Assembly: GCA_015062005.1 (NCBI GenBank)
Contig: SUVL01000007.1
Location: 1 to 64,000 of the forward strand
DNA length: 64,000 bases
DNA from: Akkermansiaceae bacterium
GTDB lineage: Bacteria > Verrucomicrobiota > Verrucomicrobiia > Verrucomicrobiales > Akkermansiaceae
Direction: 5' to 3'
The notes below the pieces were generated by a model. The model saw nothing but the letters and a program-made list of their open reading frames with translations, did no database searches and was not told the DNA's origin. How positions within the stretch are numbered: the stretch's first letter is position 1; each line of letters opens with the position of its first letter. Made by a program: the position numbers and the translations under genes. Below, piece by piece: positions 56,765 to 64,000 of this stretch.

Positions 56765-57826
56765 ATGAGTAATTATGCGCTGATTCTCGCCGGTGGCAGC
56801 GGCACGCGTTTCTGGCCGCTTTCCCGCAATGCCAAGCCCAAGCAGCTTCTCGATTTATTCGGCAGCGGCACCATGCTGCGCCAGGCCATCGACCGCGTGA
56901 AGGGGCTGGTGCCGGCAGAAAACATCTTCATTCTCGCCAACCACCTGCAGGAAGCCGAGGTGCGCCGCCAGGCCGCCGAGCTGCCCGCAGAGAACATCGT
57001 GGCCGAGCCCGCCCGCCGCGACACCGCACCCGCCGTGGCTCTGGGTGTGGGGCTTATTGCCGCCCGCGACCCGCAGGCCAACATGATCATCATCCCCAGT
57101 GATTCGCTCATTCTGGACGACAACGCCTTCCGCTCCCTGGCGGAGGATGCGCTCGCCCTGGCCGGGCGCGAAGCCGCGCTCATCACCATCGGCATCAAAC
57201 CCACCTGGGCCTGCCCCAGCTATGGCTACATCGAGCGCGCCGGCAAGCTGGAGGATGCCGCTCTCACCCACAATTGCTACAAAGTGGTGCGCTTCCGAGA
57301 AAAACCGGATGCCGCCACCGCCGCCGGATACCTGGCCAGCGGCAATTTCTCGTGGAATGCCGGCATGTTCATCTGGAATGTGGCTCACGTGCGCAGCCAG
57401 CTGGCCGCCCACAGCCCGGAGCTTGCCGGATTCATCGACCGCCTGACTGCGGCCACTGACTTACCCGCCTTCATCGGCAGCGAGTTCCCGCAGCTCACCC
57501 CCATTTCCATTGACTTTGCGCTGCTGGAGAAAGCCGACCGCGTGCTCAATTTCGAAGCCACCTTCGACTGGGACGACGTGGGCTCCTGGATTTCCGTGGG
57601 CAAGTACCTGCCGCAGCATGAGGGCGGCAACGTGAGCAACAGCCCGCTGAGCCAGGTGCAGGCCGGCAACAATATCGTGTTCACCGATTCCGGCAAACGC
57701 GTGGCCCTGGTGGGCGTGGATGACCTCATTGTGGTGGACACCGGCGATGCCCTGCTCGTGGCCCGCCGCTCCGAGGCCGATAAGATTAAGAACATCGTCT
57801 CCGGCCTGCCGGAAAACCTGGTCTGA
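56765..57826 (+). CDS. manC: Mannose-1-phosphate guanylyltransferase
   Basis: Makes GDP-mannose for surface glycans. From ATG 56765 the protein is 353 aa; the track's 704-residue version is an artificial read-through of DNA antisense to tyrS. Nucleotidyltransferase motif GGSGTRFWPLSRNAKPKQLL, then IIPSDSLILD (metal Asp), SYGYIERAG, FREKPDAATAA, GNFSWNAGMFIW and DWDDVGSW are all standard. The cupin-type phosphomannose isomerase domain of bifunctional enzymes is absent. It overlaps ruvX by 1 nt. Confidence 0.93.
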   Translation: MSNYALILAGGSGTRFWPLSRNAKPKQLLDLFGSGTMLRQAIDRVKGLVPAENIFILANHLQEAEVRRQAAELPAENIVAEPARRDTAPAVALGVGLIAARDPQANMIIIPSDSLILDDNAFRSLAEDALALAGREAALITIGIKPTWACPSYGYIERAGKLEDAALTHNCYKVVRFREKPDAATAAGYLASGNFSWNAGMFIWNVAHVRSQLAAHSPELAGFIDRLTAATDLPAFIGSEFPQLTPISIDFALLEKADRVLNFEATFDWDDVGSWISVGKYLPQHEGGNVSNSPLSQVQAGNNIVFTDSGKRVALVGVDDLIVVDTGDALLVARRSEADKIKNIVSGLPENLV

Positions 57827-58260
57827 TGCACCCTGCCCTCGGCATTGATTACGGAGAAGCCCGCATCGGCATTGCCGCCACGGATGCCTGCGGCATTCTC
57901 GCGCACCCGGTGGAGAGCATCCACCTGCAACGCACCGAGCCGCTGGAGCGCATCGCTGCGCTGGTATCCGAGCGCGGCATCCGCACCCTGGTGCTGGGGC
58001 TTCCCCTCCGCATGGATGGCACCGAAGGCACCGCCTGCGCCAAGGTGCGCGCCTTCGGCGACAAACTGCACGCCCGCCTGCCCCGGCTCCCCCTCATCTA
58101 TGTGGATGAATACCTGACCACCACTGTGGCCCAGGAAAAACTGCACCAGGCCGGCAAGAAGGCAAAGAATTTCCGACCCATCATCGACCAGGCCGCCGCG
58201 GTGGAAATTCTCAACAACTGGCTGGGTTGCACTGCCACTGAGCTACCCTACCCCGATTGA
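57826..58260 (+). CDS. ruvX: Putative pre-16S rRNA nuclease/Holliday junction resolvase, YqgF family
   Basis: A 144-aa RNase H-fold protein. ALGIDYGEARIGIAATDA carries the first catalytic Asp, LVLGLPLRMDGTEG the conserved P-loop-like region, YVDEYLTTTVAQ the Glu, and IDQAAAVEILNNWL the last Asp. The family processes the 5' end of 16S rRNA in E. coli. Co-transcribed with manC through the overlapping TGATG. Confidence 0.92.
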   Translation: MHPALGIDYGEARIGIAATDACGILAHPVESIHLQRTEPLERIAALVSERGIRTLVLGLPLRMDGTEGTACAKVRAFGDKLHARLPRLPLIYVDEYLTTTVAQEKLHQAGKKAKNFRPIIDQAAAVEILNNWLGCTATELPYPD

Positions 58261-58315
58261 TGGGGTAAAATCAGCCCTTTCCACCAAAACTTTGCCATAA
58301 AAATGCCAAAGTTGC

Positions 58316-58344
58316 TTGCAAACAGTTGGCCGGAGTGCTACAAT
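58316..58344 (+). promoter_or_regulatory. Promoter of acyl-CoA synthetase gene with A-rich leader
   Basis: TTGCAA (58316-58321), 17 nt, TACAAT (58339-58344). The roughly 50-nt leader ends in AACCAAATAACAACAACC before ATG 58401 and has no Shine-Dalgarno sequence, an unstructured A-rich leader. Confidence 0.65.
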
Positions 58345-58400
58345 CCGTTGCGGAGCCGTGTATACCGGTTCTTCAATTTTTCAACCAAATAACAACAACC

Positions 58401-60482
58401 ATGTCACTCGAAACATTCTTCAATCCGAAGAGCATTGCAGTCGTCGGTGTATCCGCCGACCCCACGAAGCTGGGCGCCGTTGTATTCAACAACATCATCT
58501 CCGCTGATTACAAGGGCAAGCTTTACGGCATCAACCCCAAGATGGCCGGTCAGGAACTCTGCGGCAAGCCCTGCTACGCCAGCGTGGACGCCCTGCCTGA
58601 ACCCATGGACCTGGTCGTTATCCTCGTTCCCGCCCGTTTCACCGAGGCCGTGATTGACGCCTGCATCGTGAACGGCACCAAGAACATTTCCATCATCACC
58701 GCCGGTTTCGCCGAAGTGGGTGAGAAGGAGCTCGAGAAGCGCATTGCCCAGAAGTGCCTGGACAACGGCATCAACCTGCTGGGTCCGAACTGCCTTGGCC
58801 ACATCTCCACCTTCGACAACGTGAACGCCTCCTTCGCCGATGGTTTCCCCGCACGCGGTAACGTGGCTTTCGTTTCCCAGTCCGGTGCCTACTGCTCCGC
58901 CATCATGGACTGGGCCGCCGGCAAGGGCATCGGCTTCTCCCACTTCATCTCCATCGGTAACAAGGCTGTGATGGGTGAGGACGCCCTGCTCGCCGCCCTG
59001 AAGGACGACCCCAACACCAACGCCTTCGTGTTCTACCTGGAATCCCTCAAGAACGGTAAGGAATTCCTCAAGGTGATCAAGGAGGTTTCCGACACCAAGC
59101 CCTGCGTGATCATGGAGCCCGGCAAGAGCGCCAAGGCCCAGGCCGCTTCCCTTTCCCACACCGGTTCCCTGGCACCGAACTACCGCGTGCTGGAGATGGC
59201 CCTGCAGGGCGCCGGCGCCATCCAGGCCTACAACGACCGCGAGCTCTTCGGCCTGCTTGAGGTGCTGCAGTACTGCAACCACAACCAGTTCGACGGCCAG
59301 GTGGCCGTGCTGACCAACGCCGGTGGCGTGGGCGTGCTCACCTCCGACCTCTGCGAAGAAGCCGGGCTCGACCTGGCCCGCCCGAGCGAAAAGACCATCG
59401 AGGCCCTGCGCGCCGTGCTTACCCCCGAGGCTTCCCTGGGCAACCCCATCGACGTGGTGGGCGATGCCAAGGCCGACCGCTACGAGGCCGCCCTCAAGGT
59501 GCTCTGCGAGAGCGGTGAGTACAAGAACATCCTCGTGCTCCTCACCCCGCAGCGCGTGACCGATTGCCCCGGCACCGCCGAGGCTGTCATCAAGCTGGCT
59601 CCCCAGTACCCGGACGTGAACATCTATTGCTCCTTCGTGGGTGGCGCCCGCGTGGACGAAGGCCGCGTGCTGCTCGACAAGGCCAAGATTCTTAACTACG
59701 AGTACCCGGCCGACATCGTGCGCCTGCTCGGTCTGCTGAAGGCCCAGATGGCTTTCCGCGGCAAGAAGCTGGCCACCTGCGAGACCGGCGAAGTGCCCGC
59801 CGAAATCAAGGCTGCTGTAACCGCCGCCAAGGAAGCCGGTCTGGCCTCCCTGCCCCAGGACACCGTGAACATGCTCATGGACCACTACGGCATCGATTAC
59901 CCGAAGTGCGGCAACTTCACCGATAAGGAAGAAGCCCTGGCCTTCTGCAAGACCATCTTCCCGAACGCCGTGGTGCTCAAGCTCTCCGCTCCCGATGCTC
60001 TGCACAAGACCGAAATGAAGGGTATCTACCTCAACATCAATGACGAGGCTTCCTTCACCGAGGCCTGGGAAGGCCTGTGGGGCTCCATCACCAAGTTCAA
60101 CCTGAAGGGCGCTTCCGTGCTCATCCAGGAGATGATTACCAAGGCCACCGAAACCATCATCGGTGTGAACAGCGACAAGAACTTCGGCCGCGTCATGGTG
60201 TTCGGCACCGGCGGTATCTACACCGAAGTGATGCGCGACACCACCATGCGCATCCTTCCGGCCGATGACTTCACCGACATGATCAAGGAGACCAAGGTCG
60301 GCACCATCCTCAACGGTGTGCGCGGCGAGGCTCCCAAGGCTGTGGGCCCGCTGGCCGACACCCTGGCCAAGGTGCAGAAGCTCGTGCTCGAGATTCCCGA
60401 AATCACCGCTATCGACGGCAACCCGGTGCTCGTCACCGCCGACCGCGCCGTGGTGGTGGACTTCAAGATGATTCTCAAGTAA
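58401..60482 (+). CDS. ADP-forming acetate/acyl-CoA synthetase (fused alpha-beta)
   Basis: Converts acyl-CoA, ADP and phosphate to acid, CoA and ATP (or the reverse). The chosen ATG 58401 gives 693 aa; the 25 upstream residues in the track overlap the promoter. CoA-binding domain FNPKSIAVVGVSADPTKLGA, ligase-like domains with LLGPNCLGHI and the phosphohistidine segment LSHTGSLAPN (His about 253), then a C-terminal ATP-grasp domain (VLKLSAPDALHKTEMKGIYL). Codon use is highly biased and the gene is preceded by a strong promoter, suggesting high expression, as expected for ATP-yielding acetate formation in a fermenter. Substrate range unknown. Confidence 0.92.
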   Translation: MSLETFFNPKSIAVVGVSADPTKLGAVVFNNIISADYKGKLYGINPKMAGQELCGKPCYASVDALPEPMDLVVILVPARFTEAVIDACIVNGTKNISIITAGFAEVGEKELEKRIAQKCLDNGINLLGPNCLGHISTFDNVNASFADGFPARGNVAFVSQSGAYCSAIMDWAAGKGIGFSHFISIGNKAVMGEDALLAALKDDPNTNAFVFYLESLKNGKEFLKVIKEVSDTKPCVIMEPGKSAKAQAASLSHTGSLAPNYRVLEMALQGAGAIQAYNDRELFGLLEVLQYCNHNQFDGQVAVLTNAGGVGVLTSDLCEEAGLDLARPSEKTIEALRAVLTPEASLGNPIDVVGDAKADRYEAALKVLCESGEYKNILVLLTPQRVTDCPGTAEAVIKLAPQYPDVNIYCSFVGGARVDEGRVLLDKAKILNYEYPADIVRLLGLLKAQMAFRGKKLATCETGEVPAEIKAAVTAAKEAGLASLPQDTVNMLMDHYGIDYPKCGNFTDKEEALAFCKTIFPNAVVLKLSAPDALHKTEMKGIYLNINDEASFTEAWEGLWGSITKFNLKGASVLIQEMITKATETIIGVNSDKNFGRVMVFGTGGIYTEVMRDTTMRILPADDFTDMIKETKVGTILNGVRGEAPKAVGPLADTLAKVQKLVLEIPEITAIDGNPVLVTADRAVVVDFKMILK

Positions 60483-60506
60483 TCTTCCCTGAAAATCACA
60501 TTCAGC

Positions 60507-60540
60507 AACACCCCCTCTTTCTCCGGAAAGCGGGGGTGTT
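60507..60540 (+). terminator. Terminator of acyl-CoA synthetase gene
   Basis: AACACCCCC, inner stem CTTT/AAAG, GGGGGTGTT then TGT. Confidence 0.85.
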
Positions 60541-60562
60541 TGTATGACGCCTGTGATAAAAT

Positions 60563-60778
60563 ATTGCTCCGACAATTAAAGAATATTGCTTTAACGGAAC
60601 GACAAATGGGAATTTAACAGAATTGACAATTGACGAGTGACTATTGACAATTGAAGAAGTTCCGCGGGCCTCCGGCCCGCCATTTTAAACGGCTGGGGCT
60701 TCCGTCTTCGCCCTGCGGTCTACGCCGAGACTAGTTGCCGCAGCCGTTTAAAATGGCGAGCTTATAGAGAGCGGAACC
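60563..60778 (+). repeat. Hairpin element, copy 2
   Basis: The left part, ATTGCTCCGACAATTAAAGA and following bases, matches copy 1 at 16639 in about 39 of 44 positions. It is followed by TTGACAATT-type short repeats (60622-60652). The right part folds as a cruciform: outer GTTCCGC/GCGGAAC, small hairpin GGGCCTCCGGCCC, and a 17-bp stem GCCATTTTAAACGGCTG with its exact complement. Inside the loop lies the same core as copy 1, GTCT..TACGCCGAGAC followed by TAGT. No ORF is present. Confidence 0.7.
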
Positions 60779-60797
60779 TGTTATCATCTTCTTTCAT

Positions 60798-60835
60798 ACA
60801 CAAACCCCCGGGGCTGACGGCCCGGGGGTTTGTGT
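60798..60835. terminator. Terminator of the 61779 operon
   Basis: ACACAAACCCCCGGG, loop, CCCGGGGGTTTGTGT, a 15-bp stem followed by an A-run on this strand and T-run on the other. Confidence 0.85.
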
Positions 60836-60855
60836 AAAAACAGGGCTGGGGCAAC

Positions 60856-61779
60856 TTATTTCTTCCCATTACCGCCACCCCAGATCTTGATAACCTGGTC
60901 AGCAGAAATACCCAGGTTCGATTCCGGGTTCAGGCGTTTCATCTCATTGGCGTAGCCTTTGATCTGCATGGCATTGCCACCGCCGCGGTTCAACACACCG
61001 ATGATGATGGCATAGAACGTCTGGCGCTGCTCCGGGGTATAGGCCGGATCTTTCATAAATTCCTTCATCTTGGCAATGGTAGCCTCATCGCCGAGTTCCA
61101 AGCCGCCATCGCTCTTCTTGCCGCAGTATTTCTGAGCCAGGCCCCAGCCATCGAAGTGCAGGCGGCGTACCATGCCGGATTCATCATTCGGGTCAGCGGC
61201 TTTCACAAGGTTGCGGTAGTTTTTCGGGGGCTCGATACCGGGCACGGCCCAGGCTTCAGCAATGAGCTTGGCGGCCTCCACGCCGCTGGCGGCTTCAGCG
61301 CGCTTCATGATTTCCTCCTGCTTGTGCTTGGCTTCCAGCTTGGCCTTCACCTCGGCGGCAATTTCAGCCATCGTGCCGCGCAGCAGCACCGGGCCCTGCA
61401 CGCGGCCATAGAGGAATCCTTCCTTATCATACATCAGCAGGCTGGGATAAGTCTCCATGGAGTGTGCGGCAGGCTCTGCAAGAGCACCCCAGACGGCACG
61501 CTGGGCCTCTTTGTCCTCCGGAGTGGCATACTGGTAGAACGGGGTCAGGATGAGCGCAGCATTGCCGGCAGCCTCACTGATTTCCGGTGCGGCAATGACC
61601 TTTTTGCAGAGGTCCTCACTGTAGCGATCCCAGCCTTTGCCGTACACAAACAGAATGTAACCGTCATCCGTGGCATTCTCGGCGGCCTTCTCCTGAGTAT
61701 CGTACTGCTGGGCAGCCTCCAAGGGGAGCGGGGCCAGCAGACCGGCCGCAACCAGAGCGATATAAAATGCTTTCTTCAT
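60856..61779 (-). CDS. Secreted thioredoxin-fold-like protein
   Basis: A 307-aa protein with signal peptide MKKAFYIALVAAGLLAPLPL. Residues 35-140 look like a thioredoxin-type fold (DGYILFVYGKGWDRYSEDLC, TYPSLLMYDKEGFLYGRVQG), with the redox CxxC replaced by a single Cys-Lys-Lys, so reductase activity is unlikely. The C-terminal 150 residues are helical. It lies 26 nt downstream of the large secreted protein and shares its transcript, probably as an accessory factor. Confidence 0.72.
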   Translation of the reverse strand: MKKAFYIALVAAGLLAPLPLEAAQQYDTQEKAAENATDDGYILFVYGKGWDRYSEDLCKKVIAAPEISEAAGNAALILTPFYQYATPEDKEAQRAVWGALAEPAAHSMETYPSLLMYDKEGFLYGRVQGPVLLRGTMAEIAAEVKAKLEAKHKQEEIMKRAEAASGVEAAKLIAEAWAVPGIEPPKNYRNLVKAADPNDESGMVRRLHFDGWGLAQKYCGKKSDGGLELGDEATIAKMKEFMKDPAYTPEQRQTFYAIIIGVLNRGGGNAMQIKGYANEMKRLNPESNLGISADQVIKIWGGGNGKK

Positions 61780-61805
61780 ATTGAATCGAATGTAGGGCTG
61801 TTAGA

Positions 61806-64000
61806 TTATGCGGCAGGACGACCGAATACGTAGATACCGCCGAGGTGGAAGAACTCCGGCCCACCCTTGCGGAGGATGCGGACAAAGCGACCGAGGGTCT
61901 CCGGGAACTCGACCTTGATGACGCGCTGGGTGCAGGGGCCCAGGTCCTTGCTCACGTTACGCCAGCTCTGGCCATCATCCGAAATCTGCACAACCATATT
62001 ACCGAGGCGGTGGTGGTTGCTGTTCGTGGTCATGATAACCACCCCGTTCACATAAGCAGGTTTGGGCATCATGACAGCAGCCCAGGGATTTTCCTCCTTA
62101 TCGGTATGGAAGCGGCCACCAGTGGTACGAAGCACCCCCCAGTGGGAGATGGGGGAGTCATGACCGCAGGTAGAGCTGGTGATGAGCAAGCCCTCTTCGG
62201 ACAGCATCTCCTGACCGGACATTGCCGGCAGTTCCGGCATATCACCGGGGACTTCCACAGCGTCAGAGCTGTTGGAACCCAGGCGCTGGAAAGTGGCGAT
62301 ATCCTTGGCCTTGGCGGCGGAAAGCATGAGCTGCCCCGTCACCTTCTTGTTGTCACCGCCGCCCATGGCGCCGGTGCCGGTGCGGGAAAGGAGTTTGGAG
62401 ATATCGGCGATGGTCTTGGCGTGTGAACCACCCAGGCCCTTGGCCATTTCCTCACCCCAGCCCATCACCACAGGCAGGTAATCCCCCTTGGAAGAGAGGT
62501 TGCCCATCATGAGGTTGAACACAGGCAGTGCGCGCTGGGGATCAGGCGGAGGGATTTTCTCGCCATTGGGCGGATCCTGGTGAGCCAGCAGCTCAATCTG
62601 CCGCCGCCCGAACTTCTCAATGCGCCAGCGCTCCGGCCCCATCTTGTACACATTGTCCCAGAATACATGGAAGCGGGTCATGAGTTCCTTAGCGGGAAGT
62701 TTTGCATTCTTGAACTTGGGATATACCCAGGCACCCAGGAATTCGGACACTACCTCCGGATAACGGGGGGCGAGCAGATAGCAGAGATTATCCTGCATCT
62801 CGCAGAGTAACTTCATATCATCCCCCTTGAACTGGGTAAGATAGTTGTTGTACTCCTGCCACACTGCGATGTTGATAGGCTGGGCAGTAGTGGCATCGCG
62901 GAAGTAGTCGAGAGCCTGCTTGTCCTTCTTGGTATTGGCAGCATTATGCGCGAGCACGCGGTAGACATTGGACATGTGGGTATCCTTGTCCAATTTGTTG
63001 TATAGCTCGGAGCCGAGGTGCAGGGAAGAGAAGGCACTCCACATATTAAGCACCGGCTGCCAGTGCAGGCCGCGTTCCCAGCTCACAGAGTTACCGGGTA
63101 CCCACTTGCCGTTCACCCACAGCACATAGGCACAGTGTCCAGGCTCACCGCAGGTGAGGGAAGGTACGCCATTTGCCAGAGCGGCAAAGGCGCCGAAGTG
63201 CGAAATACCGCCGCACACGCAACCTACATACAAAGATTTGGTGAAATGGTTGCCACCGTATATGTGATCCCACGGCCTGTAGTAATTGGAACCGTGAATA
63301 CTGTCACCATAAAGGCTGTAAAGGCGATAGCCCAGGCGGTGCGGACTGCCCATATAGCGCTCTGCCGGCACGTGTACATTGTCCAAGGCCCACTCCAGAC
63401 TGATGCGGTCACCGGCGATGTTGTCGCCCTTGCAGCCGCATACGATGCGCCGCAGGAACATGGGCAGGTCATCGAACAAGGAGTTCAGGCGGCCAGCCTT
63501 CCAGTTGGTGATATAGTAATCGGCGCGGTCAAGAGCTTTCTCAAAGTTCCAGTTGTAGCGGGCGTATTCAATACCCACGGCGGTGGCAATGTCGCGCACC
63601 ACCTTGTCTTTGTACACATCCGGGTGTTTTTTCGCAATGTTGGCAATGATGTGCAGCGCACGACCGGGAGCCACGCAGGGGCCGGAGAAGCAGAGGTTCT
63701 CCATCCATTCCAGGTTGCCGGTGACCTGCTTGAGGACAGTGCGGCCATCGCGGTGAGCGTTCAGCTCCTTGAGAGTCCAGGGCATGTTCTTAATCTCCTG
63801 CTCCATCTTCTTGAGCATTTGCTGCTTGGCCTTGATGGCGGCCTGGAACGCCATACGCTCCTTACCTCGGAGAGTCTTGAGCTTATTCTTGTCCTGCTCA
63901 ATTTCACCCGGCAGGCGGTTGATATCGTCCTGAAGCTTCTTGCGGCTCTTATTCGCCATATCCTCAGGAGTCATCTTATCGTATTGCGCCAGCATATACT
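61806..64000 (-). CDS. Large secreted protein: coiled coil, transglutaminase-like domain, F5/8 type C domain (partial)
   Basis: About 730 residues are visible and the frame is open to the window end; a signal peptide should lie outside. Residues 15-75 are a charged coiled coil (RLPGEIEQDKNKLKTLRGKE). Around residues 260-300, VGCVCGGISHFGAFAALANG and LTCGEPGHCAYVLWVNGKWV resemble a transglutaminase/papain-like core with Cys and His. Residues 330-420 are TPR-like. The last 120 residues form an F5/8C (discoidin/CBM32-like) carbohydrate-binding domain (WAAVMMPKPAYVNGVVIMTT, VQISDDGQSWRNVSK). In a mucin-associated verrucomicrobium this suggests glycan or glycoprotein binding outside the cell. Catalysis unproven. 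Confidence 0.75.
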   Translation of the reverse strand, partial: YMLAQYDKMTPEDMANKSRKKLQDDINRLPGEIEQDKNKLKTLRGKERMAFQAAIKAKQQMLKKMEQEIKNMPWTLKELNAHRDGRTVLKQVTGNLEWMENLCFSGPCVAPGRALHIIANIAKKHPDVYKDKVVRDIATAVGIEYARYNWNFEKALDRADYYITNWKAGRLNSLFDDLPMFLRRIVCGCKGDNIAGDRISLEWALDNVHVPAERYMGSPHRLGYRLYSLYGDSIHGSNYYRPWDHIYGGNHFTKSLYVGCVCGGISHFGAFAALANGVPSLTCGEPGHCAYVLWVNGKWVPGNSVSWERGLHWQPVLNMWSAFSSLHLGSELYNKLDKDTHMSNVYRVLAHNAANTKKDKQALDYFRDATTAQPINIAVWQEYNNYLTQFKGDDMKLLCEMQDNLCYLLAPRYPEVVSEFLGAWVYPKFKNAKLPAKELMTRFHVFWDNVYKMGPERWRIEKFGRRQIELLAHQDPPNGEKIPPPDPQRALPVFNLMMGNLSSKGDYLPVVMGWGEEMAKGLGGSHAKTIADISKLLSRTGTGAMGGGDNKKVTGQLMLSAAKAKDIATFQRLGSNSSDAVEVPGDMPELPAMSGQEMLSEEGLLITSSTCGHDSPISHWGVLRTTGGRFHTDKEENPWAAVMMPKPAYVNGVVIMTTNSNHHRLGNMVVQISDDGQSWRNVSKDLGPCTQRVIKVEFPETLGRFVRILRKGGPEFFHLGGIYVFGRPAA

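Noticed and set aside
58404-60575. 723-aa ORF antisense to the acyl-CoA synthetase gene
   Set aside because: It is rich in Gly, His, Glu and Val in the pattern expected from the reverse complement of a highly biased GC-rich gene and has no recognisable domain. The plus-strand gene is certain.

Overview
The window looks like a chromosome segment of a gut-type verrucomicrobium, most likely close to Akkermansia. This is inferred from gene content, not from a search: an HPr kinase without visible PTS genes, an ADP-forming acyl-CoA synthetase, a TIGR03790 protein, a large secreted transglutaminase-like/F5-8C protein, a KEFFP-type Ser/Thr kinase remnant, and a GC-rich background. Housekeeping genes dominate 0-16.6 kb and 33.3-60.5 kb. 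They include fmt, metF, pgsA, hprK, a Nif3 homologue, rluD, pepP, ndk, two amidases, nhaC, argD, ogt, ffh, ftsK, tyrS, manC, ruvX and an acyl-CoA synthetase. tRNA-Arg(CCT), tRNA-Ser(CGA) and an rpsM-rpsK-rpsD cluster are also present.

The accessory part runs from 16.6 to 33.3 kb. It opens with a roughly 250-bp element made of a run of perfect hairpins, which supplies the last codons and stop of rluD and truncates a Ser/Thr kinase gene. After an HTH regulator and a zinc-ribbon gene comes a visibly AT-richer, co-directional seven-gene block (18.1-28.1 kb). Its products are a GrpE-like protein, a C39-like cysteine peptidase, two different dynamin-like GTPases, an Hsp70-like ATPase with ankyrin repeats, a second Hsp70-like ATPase with two ribosomal L7/L12 C-terminal-like domains, and a small membrane protein. 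The two Hsp70-like ATPase domains are almost identical at DNA level while their C-termini differ completely. My reading is a membrane-acting chaperone/dynamin/protease system, possibly for defence or envelope stress, and it is the best candidate for an undescribed system here. A compact second candidate is an SMC/OLD-like ATPase followed 2 nt later by a PD-(D/E)xK nuclease-like protein (31.4-33.3 kb).

A genome-wide style signal is also readable. Many genes have a TTGxxx-16/18-TAnnnT promoter whose -10 box sits only 6-10 nt before the start codon (fmt, the RlmI-like gene, the 6953 membrane protein, hprK, the HTH gene, the PEGA lipoprotein, the ATPase, the ferredoxin gene, the sigma factor, argD, ffh, manC). 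These mRNAs should be leaderless or nearly so. The same promoters correct several start sites in the ORF track, where the longest ORF runs back through its own promoter.

The right end (60.5-64 kb) holds a second, differently folded copy of the 16.6-kb element, then a secreted thioredoxin-like protein and the large secreted transglutaminase-like/F5-8C protein, which runs off the window. Small features missing from the ORF track include 31- and 32-aa single-helix proteins and a possible small RNA near 31.0 kb.
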